From positions 1-27,133 of the forward strand of contig NZ_MXAN01000026.1 in the NCBI RefSeq assembly GCF_002027545.1: a stretch of DNA of 27,133 nucleotides, given 5' to 3'. Origin of the DNA: Moraxella lacunata. GTDB taxonomy: Bacteria > Pseudomonadota > Gammaproteobacteria > Pseudomonadales > Moraxellaceae. Both the position numbers and the translations under genes were made by a program. This document shows positions 16,451-24,584 of the stretch, piece after piece (position 1 is the first letter of the stretch; every line of letters starts with the position of its first letter). The notes under the pieces were generated by a model, which had not been told where the DNA came from, searched no databases, and worked only from the letters and a program-made list of their open reading frames with translations.

Positions 16451-19030
16451 ATGACGAACAGCAATAAAGAACCCCAAAAAATCTACCTAAAAGACTACAC
16501 GCCACCTGCCTATCGTGTGGACGACATTTATTTAGACATAAAAGTATTTGATGACCACGCCACGGTATCTAGCGTGCTAAACATGAACCGTGAACATGAC
16601 GGCGAGCTTGTGTTGTTGGGGCGTGAGCTTGAACTATTAAACATTAGCATCAATGACAAAGTGCTGACGGCTGATGATTATGCCCTAGATGATGAGAGCC
16701 TAACCATTCACAACGCTCCCGACACCGCCAAAGTTGCCATTGATGTAAAAATCACGCCCCAAACCAACACTGCCCTAGAAGGCTTGTATCAGTCGGGTAC
16801 GGGCGATGAGCTGATGTTTGTTACCCAATGCGAGCCAGAGGGCTTTCGTAAAATTACCTTTTTTCCTGACCGCCCTGACGTGTTGACCGAATACACCACC
16901 CGAGTAGAAGCGGGCAAGCATTTCCCTGTACTGCTTGCCAATGGTAATTTGATAGAAAAAGGCGATGTGGGCGATGACAGACATTTTGCCGTCTGGCACG
17001 ACCCGACCAAAAAGCCAAGCTACCTGTTTGCGTGCGTGGTGGCGGATTTGGCGGTGATGAGCGACCACTACACGACCAGTGAAGGGCGTGAAGTACTCCT
17101 AGAAATCTATGCCGTGCCTGCCGACATTGACAAATGCCGCGTTGCCATGACTGCCCTAAAAGACAGCATGAAATGGGACGAAGAGCATTATGGGCGGGCG
17201 TACGACCTTGACCGTTATATGATTGTCGCCACAGGGCAATTTAACATGGGGGCAATGGAAAATAAGGGCTTAAATATCTTTAACACGTCTTGCGTGCTAT
17301 CTAGCCCAAAAACCACGACCGATGAGCGAAGTTTTCACGTCAAAGCGGTCATCGCCCACGAATATTTCCACAACTGGACGGGCAACCGCATTACCTGCCG
17401 TGATTGGTTTCAGTTGTGCCTAAAAGAAGGCTTTACCGTATTTAGAGACCAAAGTTTTTCATCAAGTCATCGCTCGCCTGCGGTACAACGCATTGATGAC
17501 GTGGGTTTTTTAAAGGCTCATCAGTTCAAAGAAGACGCAGGCGTGCTGGCTCACCCTGTGCGTCCTGACAGTTTTGTGGAGATTAACAACTTCTACACCG
17601 TTACCGTCTATGAAAAAGGGGCGGAGATTGTGCGTATGATAGCGACCTTGCTCGGCAAGGACAAATTCCGCCAAGGCACGGACGAATATTTTGCTCGCTA
17701 TGATGGTCAAGCCGTTACCATTGAAGATTTTTTATCAGCGATGAGCGTAGGTGATGAACGTGTGCTGGACTTTTTGGCATGGTACACCCAAGCAGGTACG
17801 CCTGTACTGACGGGTGGATTTGAAGTGGTGGCTGATGGCGTTGAGCTGACATTTAGTCAAGAAACTCGTCATGTGGCAGGATTTGATGAACCAAAAGCCC
17901 TGCCCATACCGATAGACGTGGCGATTTTTCATGGGGAGAGTGGAGAGCTACTTGCCCAAGAATTGCTACTTTTGACCAAAGACAGCGATACGTTTAGTTT
18001 TGACGGGTTGGATTTGGGTGGAGTGCGTCCTGTGGTGTCGGTACTGCGTAATTTTTCCGCCCCTGTTAAGCTAGAATTTGACTATACTGATGAAGATTTG
18101 GTAAAAATCGTACAATTTGAAAATGAAGGCTTTAATCAATGGCAAGCGGTGCAGACGTTGGTGGGTAGATTGTTGTTTGGCAAATCGGACAATGTCGCTC
18201 TTCTGACCGACACCCTAAAACGTATCGTGCCAACGCTCATGCACAAAGACCCCATGCTGACCGCTCGCCTGTTTGACGTGCCAAGCCAAAGCGAGCTTGC
18301 GGTGGCGTACGATAAAGACTACGACCCACAAGCGGTCAAGGCGACACGCACCGCCCTAAAAGAGCAAATCGCCCACGCCTTAGCCGACCATGTACAAGTG
18401 TGGTATGATGCTCTGCCTATCGTGCCGTATGAAGACACGCCTGACGCTCGTGGGGTGAGACTCCTTAGAAATGTGCTACTCAATCTGGCATTGACCGCCA
18501 AACTTGACATGACCGAACGCACCGAACGCCAGTACACCAACGCCACTTGCATGAGTGAACAGCTCGGAGCATTGGGGGCGATGATTGAGTTTGGCTTGCC
18601 AAATGCAGATGATTATACCACTCAGTTTTATGAAGAATATCATGATGATGATTTGGTCATTGACCAGTGGTTTAGTGTGCAAGCAGGGGCGGACAGTCGT
18701 GATGTGGCATTTATCAAGACCCTAATGGAGCGAACGGATTATGATTGGCAGACGCCAAATCGTGTGCGTACCACACTTGGAGCATTGGCAAATAAACCCA
18801 CTCAGCTATGGACAAAAGACGGCATCTTACTGTATCTGTCGGCTTTGGCACGTTTGGATGTGATAAATCCTGTACTGGCTTCTCGTGCCTTATCGGCTCT
18901 GGCACGTTGGTATACGCTAGCAGATGATGATAAAGAGATGGTTAAGACAGAGCTTCTCGCCTTACAACAAAAGGTAAGCTCTAAAAATGTGCTTGAATTT
19001 TTAAATAATATGCTCGGGGATAAAGCATGA
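16451..19030 (+). CDS. pepN: Aminopeptidase N (M1 family)
   Basis: Cytoplasmic broad-specificity zinc aminopeptidase. The 859 residues match the E. coli enzyme (870) over the full length. Substrate motif GAMEN is at 267-271, zinc site HEYFHNW with His303, Glu304, His307 and third ligand Glu326 (LKEGFTVFRDQ). The N-terminus IYLKDYTPPAYRVDDIYLDI and the four-domain length are typical. AGGA lies before ATG 16451. The stop overlaps the start of the next gene (ATGA at 19027-19030), so translation of the downstream Sel1 gene is likely coupled. Confidence 0.97.
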   Translation: MTNSNKEPQKIYLKDYTPPAYRVDDIYLDIKVFDDHATVSSVLNMNREHDGELVLLGRELELLNISINDKVLTADDYALDDESLTIHNAPDTAKVAIDVKITPQTNTALEGLYQSGTGDELMFVTQCEPEGFRKITFFPDRPDVLTEYTTRVEAGKHFPVLLANGNLIEKGDVGDDRHFAVWHDPTKKPSYLFACVVADLAVMSDHYTTSEGREVLLEIYAVPADIDKCRVAMTALKDSMKWDEEHYGRAYDLDRYMIVATGQFNMGAMENKGLNIFNTSCVLSSPKTTTDERSFHVKAVIAHEYFHNWTGNRITCRDWFQLCLKEGFTVFRDQSFSSSHRSPAVQRIDDVGFLKAHQFKEDAGVLAHPVRPDSFVEINNFYTVTVYEKGAEIVRMIATLLGKDKFRQGTDEYFARYDGQAVTIEDFLSAMSVGDERVLDFLAWYTQAGTPVLTGGFEVVADGVELTFSQETRHVAGFDEPKALPIPIDVAIFHGESGELLAQELLLLTKDSDTFSFDGLDLGGVRPVVSVLRNFSAPVKLEFDYTDEDLVKIVQFENEGFNQWQAVQTLVGRLLFGKSDNVALLTDTLKRIVPTLMHKDPMLTARLFDVPSQSELAVAYDKDYDPQAVKATRTALKEQIAHALADHVQVWYDALPIVPYEDTPDARGVRLLRNVLLNLALTAKLDMTERTERQYTNATCMSEQLGALGAMIEFGLPNADDYTTQFYEEYHDDDLVIDQWFSVQAGADSRDVAFIKTLMERTDYDWQTPNRVRTTLGALANKPTQLWTKDGILLYLSALARLDVINPVLASRALSALARWYTLADDDKEMVKTELLALQQKVSSKNVLEFLNNMLGDKA

Positions 19031-20763
19031 GTGTCACCCCATTTGTGTGGTTTGAATTTGATAAAGAAGTGCATGAGCTGTGGCAGGGCATGAGTGTGAC
19101 GGGCAAACGCTTTGCCTATCATCAGCGACTGTCCGCACTCATCGCTCAGCAGACGGCATTCAAGGCGGATTTGGATAGTCTTAAACTGCTGGATGTGTTC
19201 TTATCGGCGGTCAAATCAGACTTGGCAGGCAAGAGTGTGAGCGAAGCTCGTGTGCTATCTCATGATGACTTTGCTCGGCTCATCATCATCTTGGCGTATC
19301 ATGTCGTGCAGGTGATAAAGCAAGAGCTTGCCCAGTCAGTGGTTAAGCCTACCGTAAATATCTACACCGCCCAAGGGTTTAGCCGTGTCTATGCTCGCCT
19401 GTTCTCGCAGATGGGGGCAGACCCCCAAAGTCAGATGACAGATGAGCAGTTGCAGGGCTTTTATTATGGTATGGGCGTATTGTGCCAAGGCGTGGGGCAG
19501 GCAGGGCAAGCGGTGGCAGATAGGTTTTTTATCCTGTCTGTCATCGGGGCAAGGCTGTTTGGCACGATTGACCGCACCTTTGTGGCAGGTCTTGATGATA
19601 ATGGGCAAGGTGTGGGCGTGGCAGAGGATAGTTTGTATTGGGCGGTGCATGATTTTATCAGTCGTTTTAAACAGTTGCAACACGACCCAACTGCCAATGA
19701 CAGAGCTAAGCAGTTATTTAGCGAGCAACCGCTGTTTTTAAAGCAAACAGATAAGTCAGTGCAAGCGTTTGATGAGCAAGATGAGCAGGCTGTTTTAAAA
19801 AATAGTTTGCAAAATGACTTGCAAAATGGCTCACAAAATGGTTTGCAAGATAATGGGCAAAATAATTTAAATAACGACCTGCAAAATCATTCAATAAACC
19901 CTTTGACAAACGATGGGCAAGATGATTTAACAAGTTTTAATCAAGTCATGGTGGATGGACAACCAATCAGCCATGGCCCAGCCCCAGTTGTGCAAGATAT
20001 GCAAACCTTACAACCTGCCAAGTCTGCCAGTCAAGCTCATGTTGTAAGCCCAAACACACCACATCAAGCCAAAAGTCCGCACCAATCCAATACCACAAAC
20101 TTACCCCCTTCCGCCTATAAGCAAAGGGCGAGAGCGTCGCACACGCCCAAGCTTTTTGATGAAGCGTACCAAGATTTGCTCAACATCAATACCCCAAGCG
20201 ATGCCGTGAGTGAATACCAAAAGGCGACAGCAGTACTGACCAAGTTTGATGCTTTTATCGATGCCAAAATCGCCGAAGGCAAGCAGATGGATGAGATTGT
20301 GTTTAATGACAAGCAGGTGCAGGCACGCAAACAGGCACTTGCCTTACTGGTGGGACTGGTCAAGCAGGGCAATCCGTCTGCCATGCTTCGCCTAGCCCTG
20401 TACTATTTTGGTGGGCGTGGCGTGGGCGTGGATATCAATAAAGCGGTCATGCTCACCAAACGCTCTGCCGAGATGGGCGATGTCCGAGCCCAAAAACTGC
20501 TTAGCCGTCTGTATTATCAAGGCTTTGCTCCGAGTGATGGCGGTATGGCGATGGACGTGAGCATGGGCGAGCATTGGCTTCGCAAATCAGCCGATGGCGG
20601 ACATCCCGAAGCCAAAAAGGTCTGTGCTTACATGAATCAAGTGGAACTTCTAAAAAGTGACTACCGCACCGAGATGGTCTCAGACAAGCGTTATGGCATG
20701 CTGTTCATCGCTGTGGGCGTGGGGGCGGTATTGCTATTTATCTTGCTAAGTATGATGTCCTAA
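19027..20763 (+). CDS. Sel1-repeat protein with Asn/Gln-rich linker and C-terminal membrane anchor
   Basis: Function unknown. The 578 residues comprise an N-terminal helical domain (1-250) I do not recognise, an Asn/Gln/Leu/Asp low-complexity stretch (about 256-301, with QN, LQND and LQNG units), a Ser/Pro/His-rich linker, a helical part (about 375-440), two Sel1-type repeats (about 447-535; GNPSAMLRLALYYFGGRGVG and ADGGHPEAKKVC), and one terminal membrane helix (about 555-577). No signal peptide, so the bulk is cytoplasmic and tail-anchored to the inner membrane. The start overlaps pepN by ATGA and GGGG precedes it; waaA starts 1 base after its stop. The tight position before waaA hints at an envelope role, but this is only context. 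Confidence 0.8.
   Translation: MSVTPFVWFEFDKEVHELWQGMSVTGKRFAYHQRLSALIAQQTAFKADLDSLKLLDVFLSAVKSDLAGKSVSEARVLSHDDFARLIIILAYHVVQVIKQELAQSVVKPTVNIYTAQGFSRVYARLFSQMGADPQSQMTDEQLQGFYYGMGVLCQGVGQAGQAVADRFFILSVIGARLFGTIDRTFVAGLDDNGQGVGVAEDSLYWAVHDFISRFKQLQHDPTANDRAKQLFSEQPLFLKQTDKSVQAFDEQDEQAVLKNSLQNDLQNGSQNGLQDNGQNNLNNDLQNHSINPLTNDGQDDLTSFNQVMVDGQPISHGPAPVVQDMQTLQPAKSASQAHVVSPNTPHQAKSPHQSNTTNLPPSAYKQRARASHTPKLFDEAYQDLLNINTPSDAVSEYQKATAVLTKFDAFIDAKIAEGKQMDEIVFNDKQVQARKQALALLVGLVKQGNPSAMLRLALYYFGGRGVGVDINKAVMLTKRSAEMGDVRAQKLLSRLYYQGFAPSDGGMAMDVSMGEHWLRKSADGGHPEAKKVCAYMNQVELLKSDYRTEMVSDKRYGMLFIAVGVGAVLLFILLSMMS
19796..19920. repeat. Degenerate 12-base repeats coding the Asn/Gln-rich stretch
   Basis: Variants of TTGCAAAATGGC recur (TTGCAAAATGAC, CTGCAAAATCAT, TCACAAAATGGT and others) in frame, giving L-Q-N-D/G units. 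Typical of slippage-prone expansion within a linker. Confidence 0.7.
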
Positions 20764-20764
20764 C

Positions 20765-22024
20765 ATGCGTCCGCCCCTATATTATCGCCTTGCCATTACC
20801 GCCCTAAAACCGCTTTATCGCTTGTTTTTGGCACGCAAAAAAGCTAACCTGTCCCATTATGAGCGTGAGATTGCCGAGCGGTTCGGGCAGGGTTATTTGT
20901 CTATTAGCCATGACAAGCCCGTCATTTGGTGTCATGCCGTGTCGTTGGGCGAGCTAAACACCGCCTATCCGCTACTTCGGCGTATGCTATCTGATGGCTA
21001 TCATCTGTGGATAACGAGTACCACGCAGACGGGCTTTAACCGTGCCGAGATGCTTTTTAAAGATGAACTGGGCAAATCGGTACAGCACAGCTTTGTCCCT
21101 GTGGACGATGTGGCGGTGGTGGGGCGGTTTTTGGCACACGTTCGCCCTGTAATGGCGGTGTTTGTTGAGACCGAACTGTGGGCGAATACCCTATCAGTAT
21201 TGGCAAGGCGGGGCATACCCAGCGTCATGGCAAATGCCCGCCTAACCCAAAAATCCTTTGATAGTTATGCCAAATTTACCCGTCTTAGCCAAAGTATGAT
21301 GGCAAACTTATCACTCATCATCGCCCAAGATGAGCAAAGTTATCATAACTTCATCGCACTTGGGGCAAATCCAGATAAGGTCAAGCAGGCGTATTCTCTA
21401 AAATGGAGTGGTCGGATTGGCAAAATCCAATCCCTTGCCAACTTTACCGACTTTGTCAAAAACCGTCCCATTTGGGTCATGGCAAGCACACATGACGGTG
21501 AAGAACTGTTGGCACTAGATACGCATAAGCGACTGCTTGCTGATTTTCCTGATTTACTGCTTATCCTAGTGCCACGCCACCCCGAACGCTTTGATGACGT
21601 GGCAAGCCTTTGCACGGACTTTGTCTATCACAGACGCAGTCGGGGCGAGCCGATAGCCGATGATACACAGGTGTATTTGGCGGACAGTATGGGCGAGCTA
21701 ATGCTGTGGTATGAGCTATCCGATGTGGCGGTGGTGGGCGGTTCGTTTGTGGACAAGGGCGGTCATAACCCCATTGAGCCTGTGAGCCTTGCCAAGCCTG
21801 TCATCATGGGGCAGTATGTCAAAAACTGTGCCGAGATTGTGCGTGATTTTGCCGATGTGGACGTACTCGTACAAAGCGATGATGACGGACTGTATGGGGC
21901 GGTTAAGGCGTGGCTGGATAATCCAGCCCTTGCCAAACAAGCAGGCGAGAGCGGTCAAAGACTGGTACAAGAGCGGGCAGGGGCGGATAAGGTGCAGTTT
22001 GACATGATAAGGAAATTGTTATGA
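20765..22024 (+). CDS. waaA: Kdo transferase (lipid A glycosyltransferase)
   Basis: Adds 3-deoxy-D-manno-octulosonic acid to lipid IVA at the inner face of the inner membrane, starting the LPS/LOS inner core. The 419 residues are full family length (E. coli 425). The N-terminal domain has WCHAVSLGE with Glu63, the probable catalytic base; the C-terminal domain has the nucleotide-sugar region LVPRHPERF and VVGGSFVDKGGHNPIEP, a WaaA hallmark. Whether it adds one or two Kdo units cannot be read by eye. The ATG is 1 base after the preceding stop with no clear ribosome site, so translation is probably coupled; its end overlaps rsmE by ATGA. Confidence 0.95.
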   Translation: MRPPLYYRLAITALKPLYRLFLARKKANLSHYEREIAERFGQGYLSISHDKPVIWCHAVSLGELNTAYPLLRRMLSDGYHLWITSTTQTGFNRAEMLFKDELGKSVQHSFVPVDDVAVVGRFLAHVRPVMAVFVETELWANTLSVLARRGIPSVMANARLTQKSFDSYAKFTRLSQSMMANLSLIIAQDEQSYHNFIALGANPDKVKQAYSLKWSGRIGKIQSLANFTDFVKNRPIWVMASTHDGEELLALDTHKRLLADFPDLLLILVPRHPERFDDVASLCTDFVYHRRSRGEPIADDTQVYLADSMGELMLWYELSDVAVVGGSFVDKGGHNPIEPVSLAKPVIMGQYVKNCAEIVRDFADVDVLVQSDDDGLYGAVKAWLDNPALAKQAGESGQRLVQERAGADKVQFDMIRKLL

Positions 22025-22734
22025 ATATCATCATCTTACCCCCGTCCGCCTTTGACGATACCACCGCTATGATTGGCAATGCTGACCAGCTTAACCATAT
22101 CAAAACAGTGTTAAAGGCAAGCGTTGGCGACACCCTAAAAATCGGCAAAATGGGCGACAAAATGGGCGTGGGGCAAATTGCTTATATAGATGATAAAATT
22201 TGTACGTTAGAAAATATCCGCCTAGACACCGGCCCACCGTCCAAACTTGGCGTAACGGTCATGCTTGCCTTGCCACGCCCTAAGGTGCTAAGACGGCTTA
22301 TCATGGATATGACAGCGTTTGGGGTTCATCATATTATCCTTATCAATTCCATTCGCACCGACAAAAGCTACTGGGGGTCGCCCCTGCTTGCCCGCCTTGA
22401 TGAGTTTGTGCTAGAAGGGCTACAACAGGGTGTGGATAGCGTGCCACCTATCATCACCCTTGCCAAACGCTTTAAGCCCTTTGTGCAGGACGAATTGCCC
22501 GGTTTGATAAATGATAAATCCGCCCTTGTCTTTCACCCTTATGCCAAGACAAGTTTTACAAGTTTTGTCAGCAAAAATCCCTTGCCTAAGATTATCATCA
22601 TCGGAGCGGAGGGAGGGTTTGTGCCTTATGAGATTGATTTGCTGGCAAGTGTGGGTGTACAATCGGTAAATATGGGTGAGCGGATTTTACGTACCGAAAG
22701 TGCGGTCAATGCTGTGCTTGGGCGTTGGGTGTAG
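22021..22734 (+). CDS. rsmE: 16S rRNA (uracil-1498-N3)-methyltransferase
   Basis: Methylates U1498 of 16S rRNA using S-adenosylmethionine. The 237 residues have a PUA-like N-terminus (about 1-70; GNADQLNHIKTVLKASVGD) and a SPOUT trefoil-knot domain with the family motifs VMLALPRPKVLRRLIMDMTA, IIIGAEGGFVPYEID and MGERILRTESAVNAVLGRW. ATG 22021 overlaps the waaA stop and follows AAGGAAA. Last gene of the pepN-to-rsmE run. It is convergent with the DUF2062 gene 60 bases on; I see no terminator hairpin between them. Confidence 0.95.
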   Translation: MNIIILPPSAFDDTTAMIGNADQLNHIKTVLKASVGDTLKIGKMGDKMGVGQIAYIDDKICTLENIRLDTGPPSKLGVTVMLALPRPKVLRRLIMDMTAFGVHHIILINSIRTDKSYWGSPLLARLDEFVLEGLQQGVDSVPPIITLAKRFKPFVQDELPGLINDKSALVFHPYAKTSFTSFVSKNPLPKIIIIGAEGGFVPYEIDLLASVGVQSVNMGERILRTESAVNAVLGRWV

Positions 22735-22745
22735 TTATGTTGCTA

Positions 22746-22775
22746 CAAAAACAATCACATCAAAAACAATCACAT
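22746..22775. repeat. Perfect tandem 15-base duplication after rsmE
   Basis: CAAAAACAATCACAT is repeated twice without change in the gap between the convergent rsmE and DUF2062 genes. Probably replication slippage. Confidence 0.75.
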
Positions 22776-22793
22776 CAAAAGAGTGGGTATGCC

Positions 22794-23429
22794 CTAAATA
22801 GAAAAATCATCAGAATCCATATTTTTTGCCTGCTCTCTGGCTTTATGTCCTTTTTGGGTGCGAAATTTGGGGGCGGTTGCGTTGTAGCCTTGCCGTTTTT
22901 GCCAGTCATTGGCGATACGATATTGCCAAAATATGCGAAAGGCAATGCCTAGCACGACACTGGTAATCATGCCACACACCAGCAATCCCCACGCAAACGC
23001 CTTAAAGGAAAACACCGAGTGCATCTCAAAAGGATTGCCACCGTTGCCGGTTACCCATAGTGTCAAATCGGACACAATCAGCCCCATGCCCCGAATGCCA
23101 ATCACAGGCTCGCCCAGTAGCATTGCCCCCACCGAATACGCCAACCAAAAAATCGGAATGGTCGTCAAAGGGTTGGTAATCCATGTCAAGACGACACTCA
23201 TCGGCACATTGGCACGAAAGATTAACGCCCCAATCAAGGCAAGGGGCATCTGACCGGGCAAGGGGAAAAAGGCACACAGCACGCCCACATATACCGCTCG
23301 GGTTAGGGCGTTGCGATTTAACTGCCATAGGCGTGGGTCAGCCAAAAACGGAGCGAACAGGCTTATCATGCGGTTTTCACGCAATTTTTCGGGAGTGGGG
23401 AGCCAGTTTTTGAGCTTTTGTTTTGGCAT
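22794..23429 (-). CDS. DUF2062 inner-membrane protein
   Basis: Function unknown. The 211 residues hold three or four hydrophobic segments between about 50 and 170 and a basic N-terminus. The run RAVYVGVLCAFFPLPGQMPLAL and the later WITNPLTTIPIFWLAYSVG are signatures of DUF2062, a conserved membrane family. The C-terminus is charged (KAREQAKNMDSDDF). The start ATG 23429 has no good ribosome site. Monocistronic between rsmE and tRNA-Glu, with an extended -10 promoter upstream. Confidence 0.88.
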   Translation of the reverse strand: MPKQKLKNWLPTPEKLRENRMISLFAPFLADPRLWQLNRNALTRAVYVGVLCAFFPLPGQMPLALIGALIFRANVPMSVVLTWITNPLTTIPIFWLAYSVGAMLLGEPVIGIRGMGLIVSDLTLWVTGNGGNPFEMHSVFSFKAFAWGLLVCGMITSVVLGIAFRIFWQYRIANDWQKRQGYNATAPKFRTQKGHKAREQAKNMDSDDFSI

Positions 23430-23461
23430 GAAAGGCGTTGATGAATAAATGGAAATGGCAA

Positions 23462-23470
23462 ATTATAGCA
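23462..23470 (-). promoter_or_regulatory. Extended -10 promoter for the DUF2062 gene
   Basis: TGC-TATAAT on the minus strand, 33 bases before the start codon. No clear -35. Confidence 0.5.
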
Positions 23471-23554
23471 AATTTACAAGAGGCAATGTTGTTGTAATTT
23501 TGCAAATTTAAAGGGTGTTTTTAGTGAACATTGAATGAACAACTGGATAAAATA

Positions 23555-23582
23555 AAATCCCCAAGTGATGACTTGGGGATTT
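23555..23582 (-). terminator. Terminator of tRNA-Glu
   Basis: Perfect 12-base stem AAATCCCCAAGT/ACTTGGGGATTT with a 4-base loop, 8 bases past the tRNA 3' end. The minus-strand tail is TATTTTATCC. Confidence 0.9.
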
Positions 23583-23589
23583 AAAATAT

Positions 23590-23665
23590 TGGCACTCCAT
23601 AGGGGATTCGAACCCCTGTTACCGCCGTGAAAGGGCGGTGTCCTAGGCCTCTAGACGAATGGAGC
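23590..23665 (-). tRNA. tRNA-Glu (anticodon UUC)
   Basis: On the minus strand the 76 bases fold as a cloverleaf: acceptor GCTCCAT/ATGGAGT, D arm, anticodon arm CCGCC-CTTTCAC-GGCGG with UUC, and T arm CAGGGG-TTCGAAT-CCCCT. The discriminator is G and CCA is encoded. The arms and loops match bacterial tRNA-Glu. The first acceptor pair is G1-U72 rather than G-C. It is a single tRNA with its own promoter and terminator. Confidence 0.97.
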
Positions 23666-23745
23666 ACAAGGACGTAAAACTGATTTTTTAAAAATCGCTT
23701 TACCAACTTTTGAACGCTTTCACCGTGTCTCTCAAAAGTGGGGCT

Positions 23746-23773
23746 ATTATAGCAGATTATTTTTGTCCGTCAA
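23746..23773 (-). promoter_or_regulatory. Promoter of tRNA-Glu
   Basis: Minus-strand TTGACG (23768-23773), 16-base spacer ending in TGC, TATAAT (23746-23751), then AGCCCC, a GC-rich discriminator as in growth-rate-controlled stable-RNA promoters. Leader of about 70 bases. Confidence 0.8.
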
Positions 23774-23867
23774 GCAAGATTTTTAAAAATTTTAAGAAAG
23801 TTTATAACTTGATGAATTTTAATAATTTTTTAAAAATTGGTTCTAGTTCAAAAAGTATACTATTAAG

Positions 23868-23942
23868 AAAACCGTTCGTGGTGAGCTTGTCGAACCATAA
23901 CGGTTTTCCGACCCTTCGATAGGCTCAGGGCAAACGGAAAAC
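23868..23942 (-). repeat. 75-bp intergenic palindromic repeat; second copy inside macB
   Basis: Contains ACCGTTCGTGGTGAGCTTG, GGTTTTCCG and CTCAGGGCAAACGG; outer ends are inverted (AAAACCGTT/AACGGAAAA). The reverse complement matches macB 2411-2488 over 60 of 63 aligned bases. In the 407-base gap between tRNA-Glu and yajQ; no gene lies there. Confidence 0.85.
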
Positions 23943-23966
23943 CTAGTTCGCCATGCTTTTTATACT

Positions 23967-24057
23967 AGACTTCTTTCCAAACCCCGATTTTTGTGGATTT
24001 TTAAAAACTTCAACCCCAATACTTATAAGGGTTTATTTTTAGTTTGGAAAGAGATTT
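23967..24057. mobile_element. 91-bp miniature inverted-repeat element, copy 2
   Basis: Same element as 5978-6068 with two substitutions. Flanked by ACT at 23964-23966 and 24058-24060. It begins 15 bases after the yajQ stop; the inner hairpin, read on the minus strand, runs into GTTTTTAAAAA and may terminate the pyrC-yajQ operon. Confidence 0.9.
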
Positions 24058-24072
24058 ACTACTACCAAAAAA

Positions 24073-24561
24073 TTAATCTTTAAAATTGTTAAATTGCAGT
24101 GGCACGCCAAACGATTTTTCTTTTAAAAACGCCATGCACGCTTGCAAATTGTCCTTTTTCTTGTCGGAGACACGGATTTTATCGCCTTGAATGCTGGCTG
24201 AGACTTTCAAATCGCTCTCTTTGATGGCTTTGCTGATTTTTTTGGCGGTATCAGAGTCTAGTCCGTCTTTTAGGTTGATGACTTGCTTGGTGTGTTTGCC
24301 TGATTGGGCTTTGTCCTGTGGGTCTAGGCTTTGCAAATCCACGCCACGCTTGATGAGCTGTTTTTCAAAAATGGCATAGACGTTGTCCGCTTGCAGTTCG
24401 TTGTCGCAGGTAATGATTACGGTTTTGGCTTTTTCGTTTAGCTCGACCGTGATGTCGCTACCTTTGAAATCAAAACGAGTGGCGATTTCTTTGTCGGTGT
24501 TGCCAATGGCGTTACGCACTTCTTGAACGTTAAGTTCAGAGACGATGTCAAATGACGGCAT
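24073..24561 (-). CDS. yajQ: YajQ-family nucleotide-binding protein (UPF0234)
   Basis: The 162 residues match YajQ in length and sequence pattern throughout: MPSFDIVSELNVQEVRNAI start, ATRFDFKGSD, NELQADNVYAIFEKQLIKRG and the closing LKEKSFGVPLQFNNFKD. The fold is two RRM-like domains. Family members bind nucleotides, with cyclic di-GMP reported for some. AAGGAAA precedes the ATG. Last gene of the pyrC-rnt-PTP-yajQ operon, 23 bases after the phosphatase stop. Only the C-terminus is followed by a mobile element. Confidence 0.96.
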   Translation of the reverse strand: MPSFDIVSELNVQEVRNAIGNTDKEIATRFDFKGSDITVELNEKAKTVIITCDNELQADNVYAIFEKQLIKRGVDLQSLDPQDKAQSGKHTKQVINLKDGLDSDTAKKISKAIKESDLKVSASIQGDKIRVSDKKKDNLQACMAFLKEKSFGVPLQFNNFKD

Positions 24562-24584
24562 GATGTTTCCTTATTTAAGTGGTG

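Noticed and set aside
22725..22952. Small plus-strand frame after rsmE (75 residues).
   Set aside because: It starts within the rsmE end, runs over the tandem duplication and then antisense to the DUF2062 gene; no ribosome site or domain.
23710..23922. Small frame (70 residues) between tRNA-Glu and yajQ.
   Set aside because: It covers the tRNA promoter in antisense and the palindromic repeat; codon content is that of AT-rich intergenic DNA.
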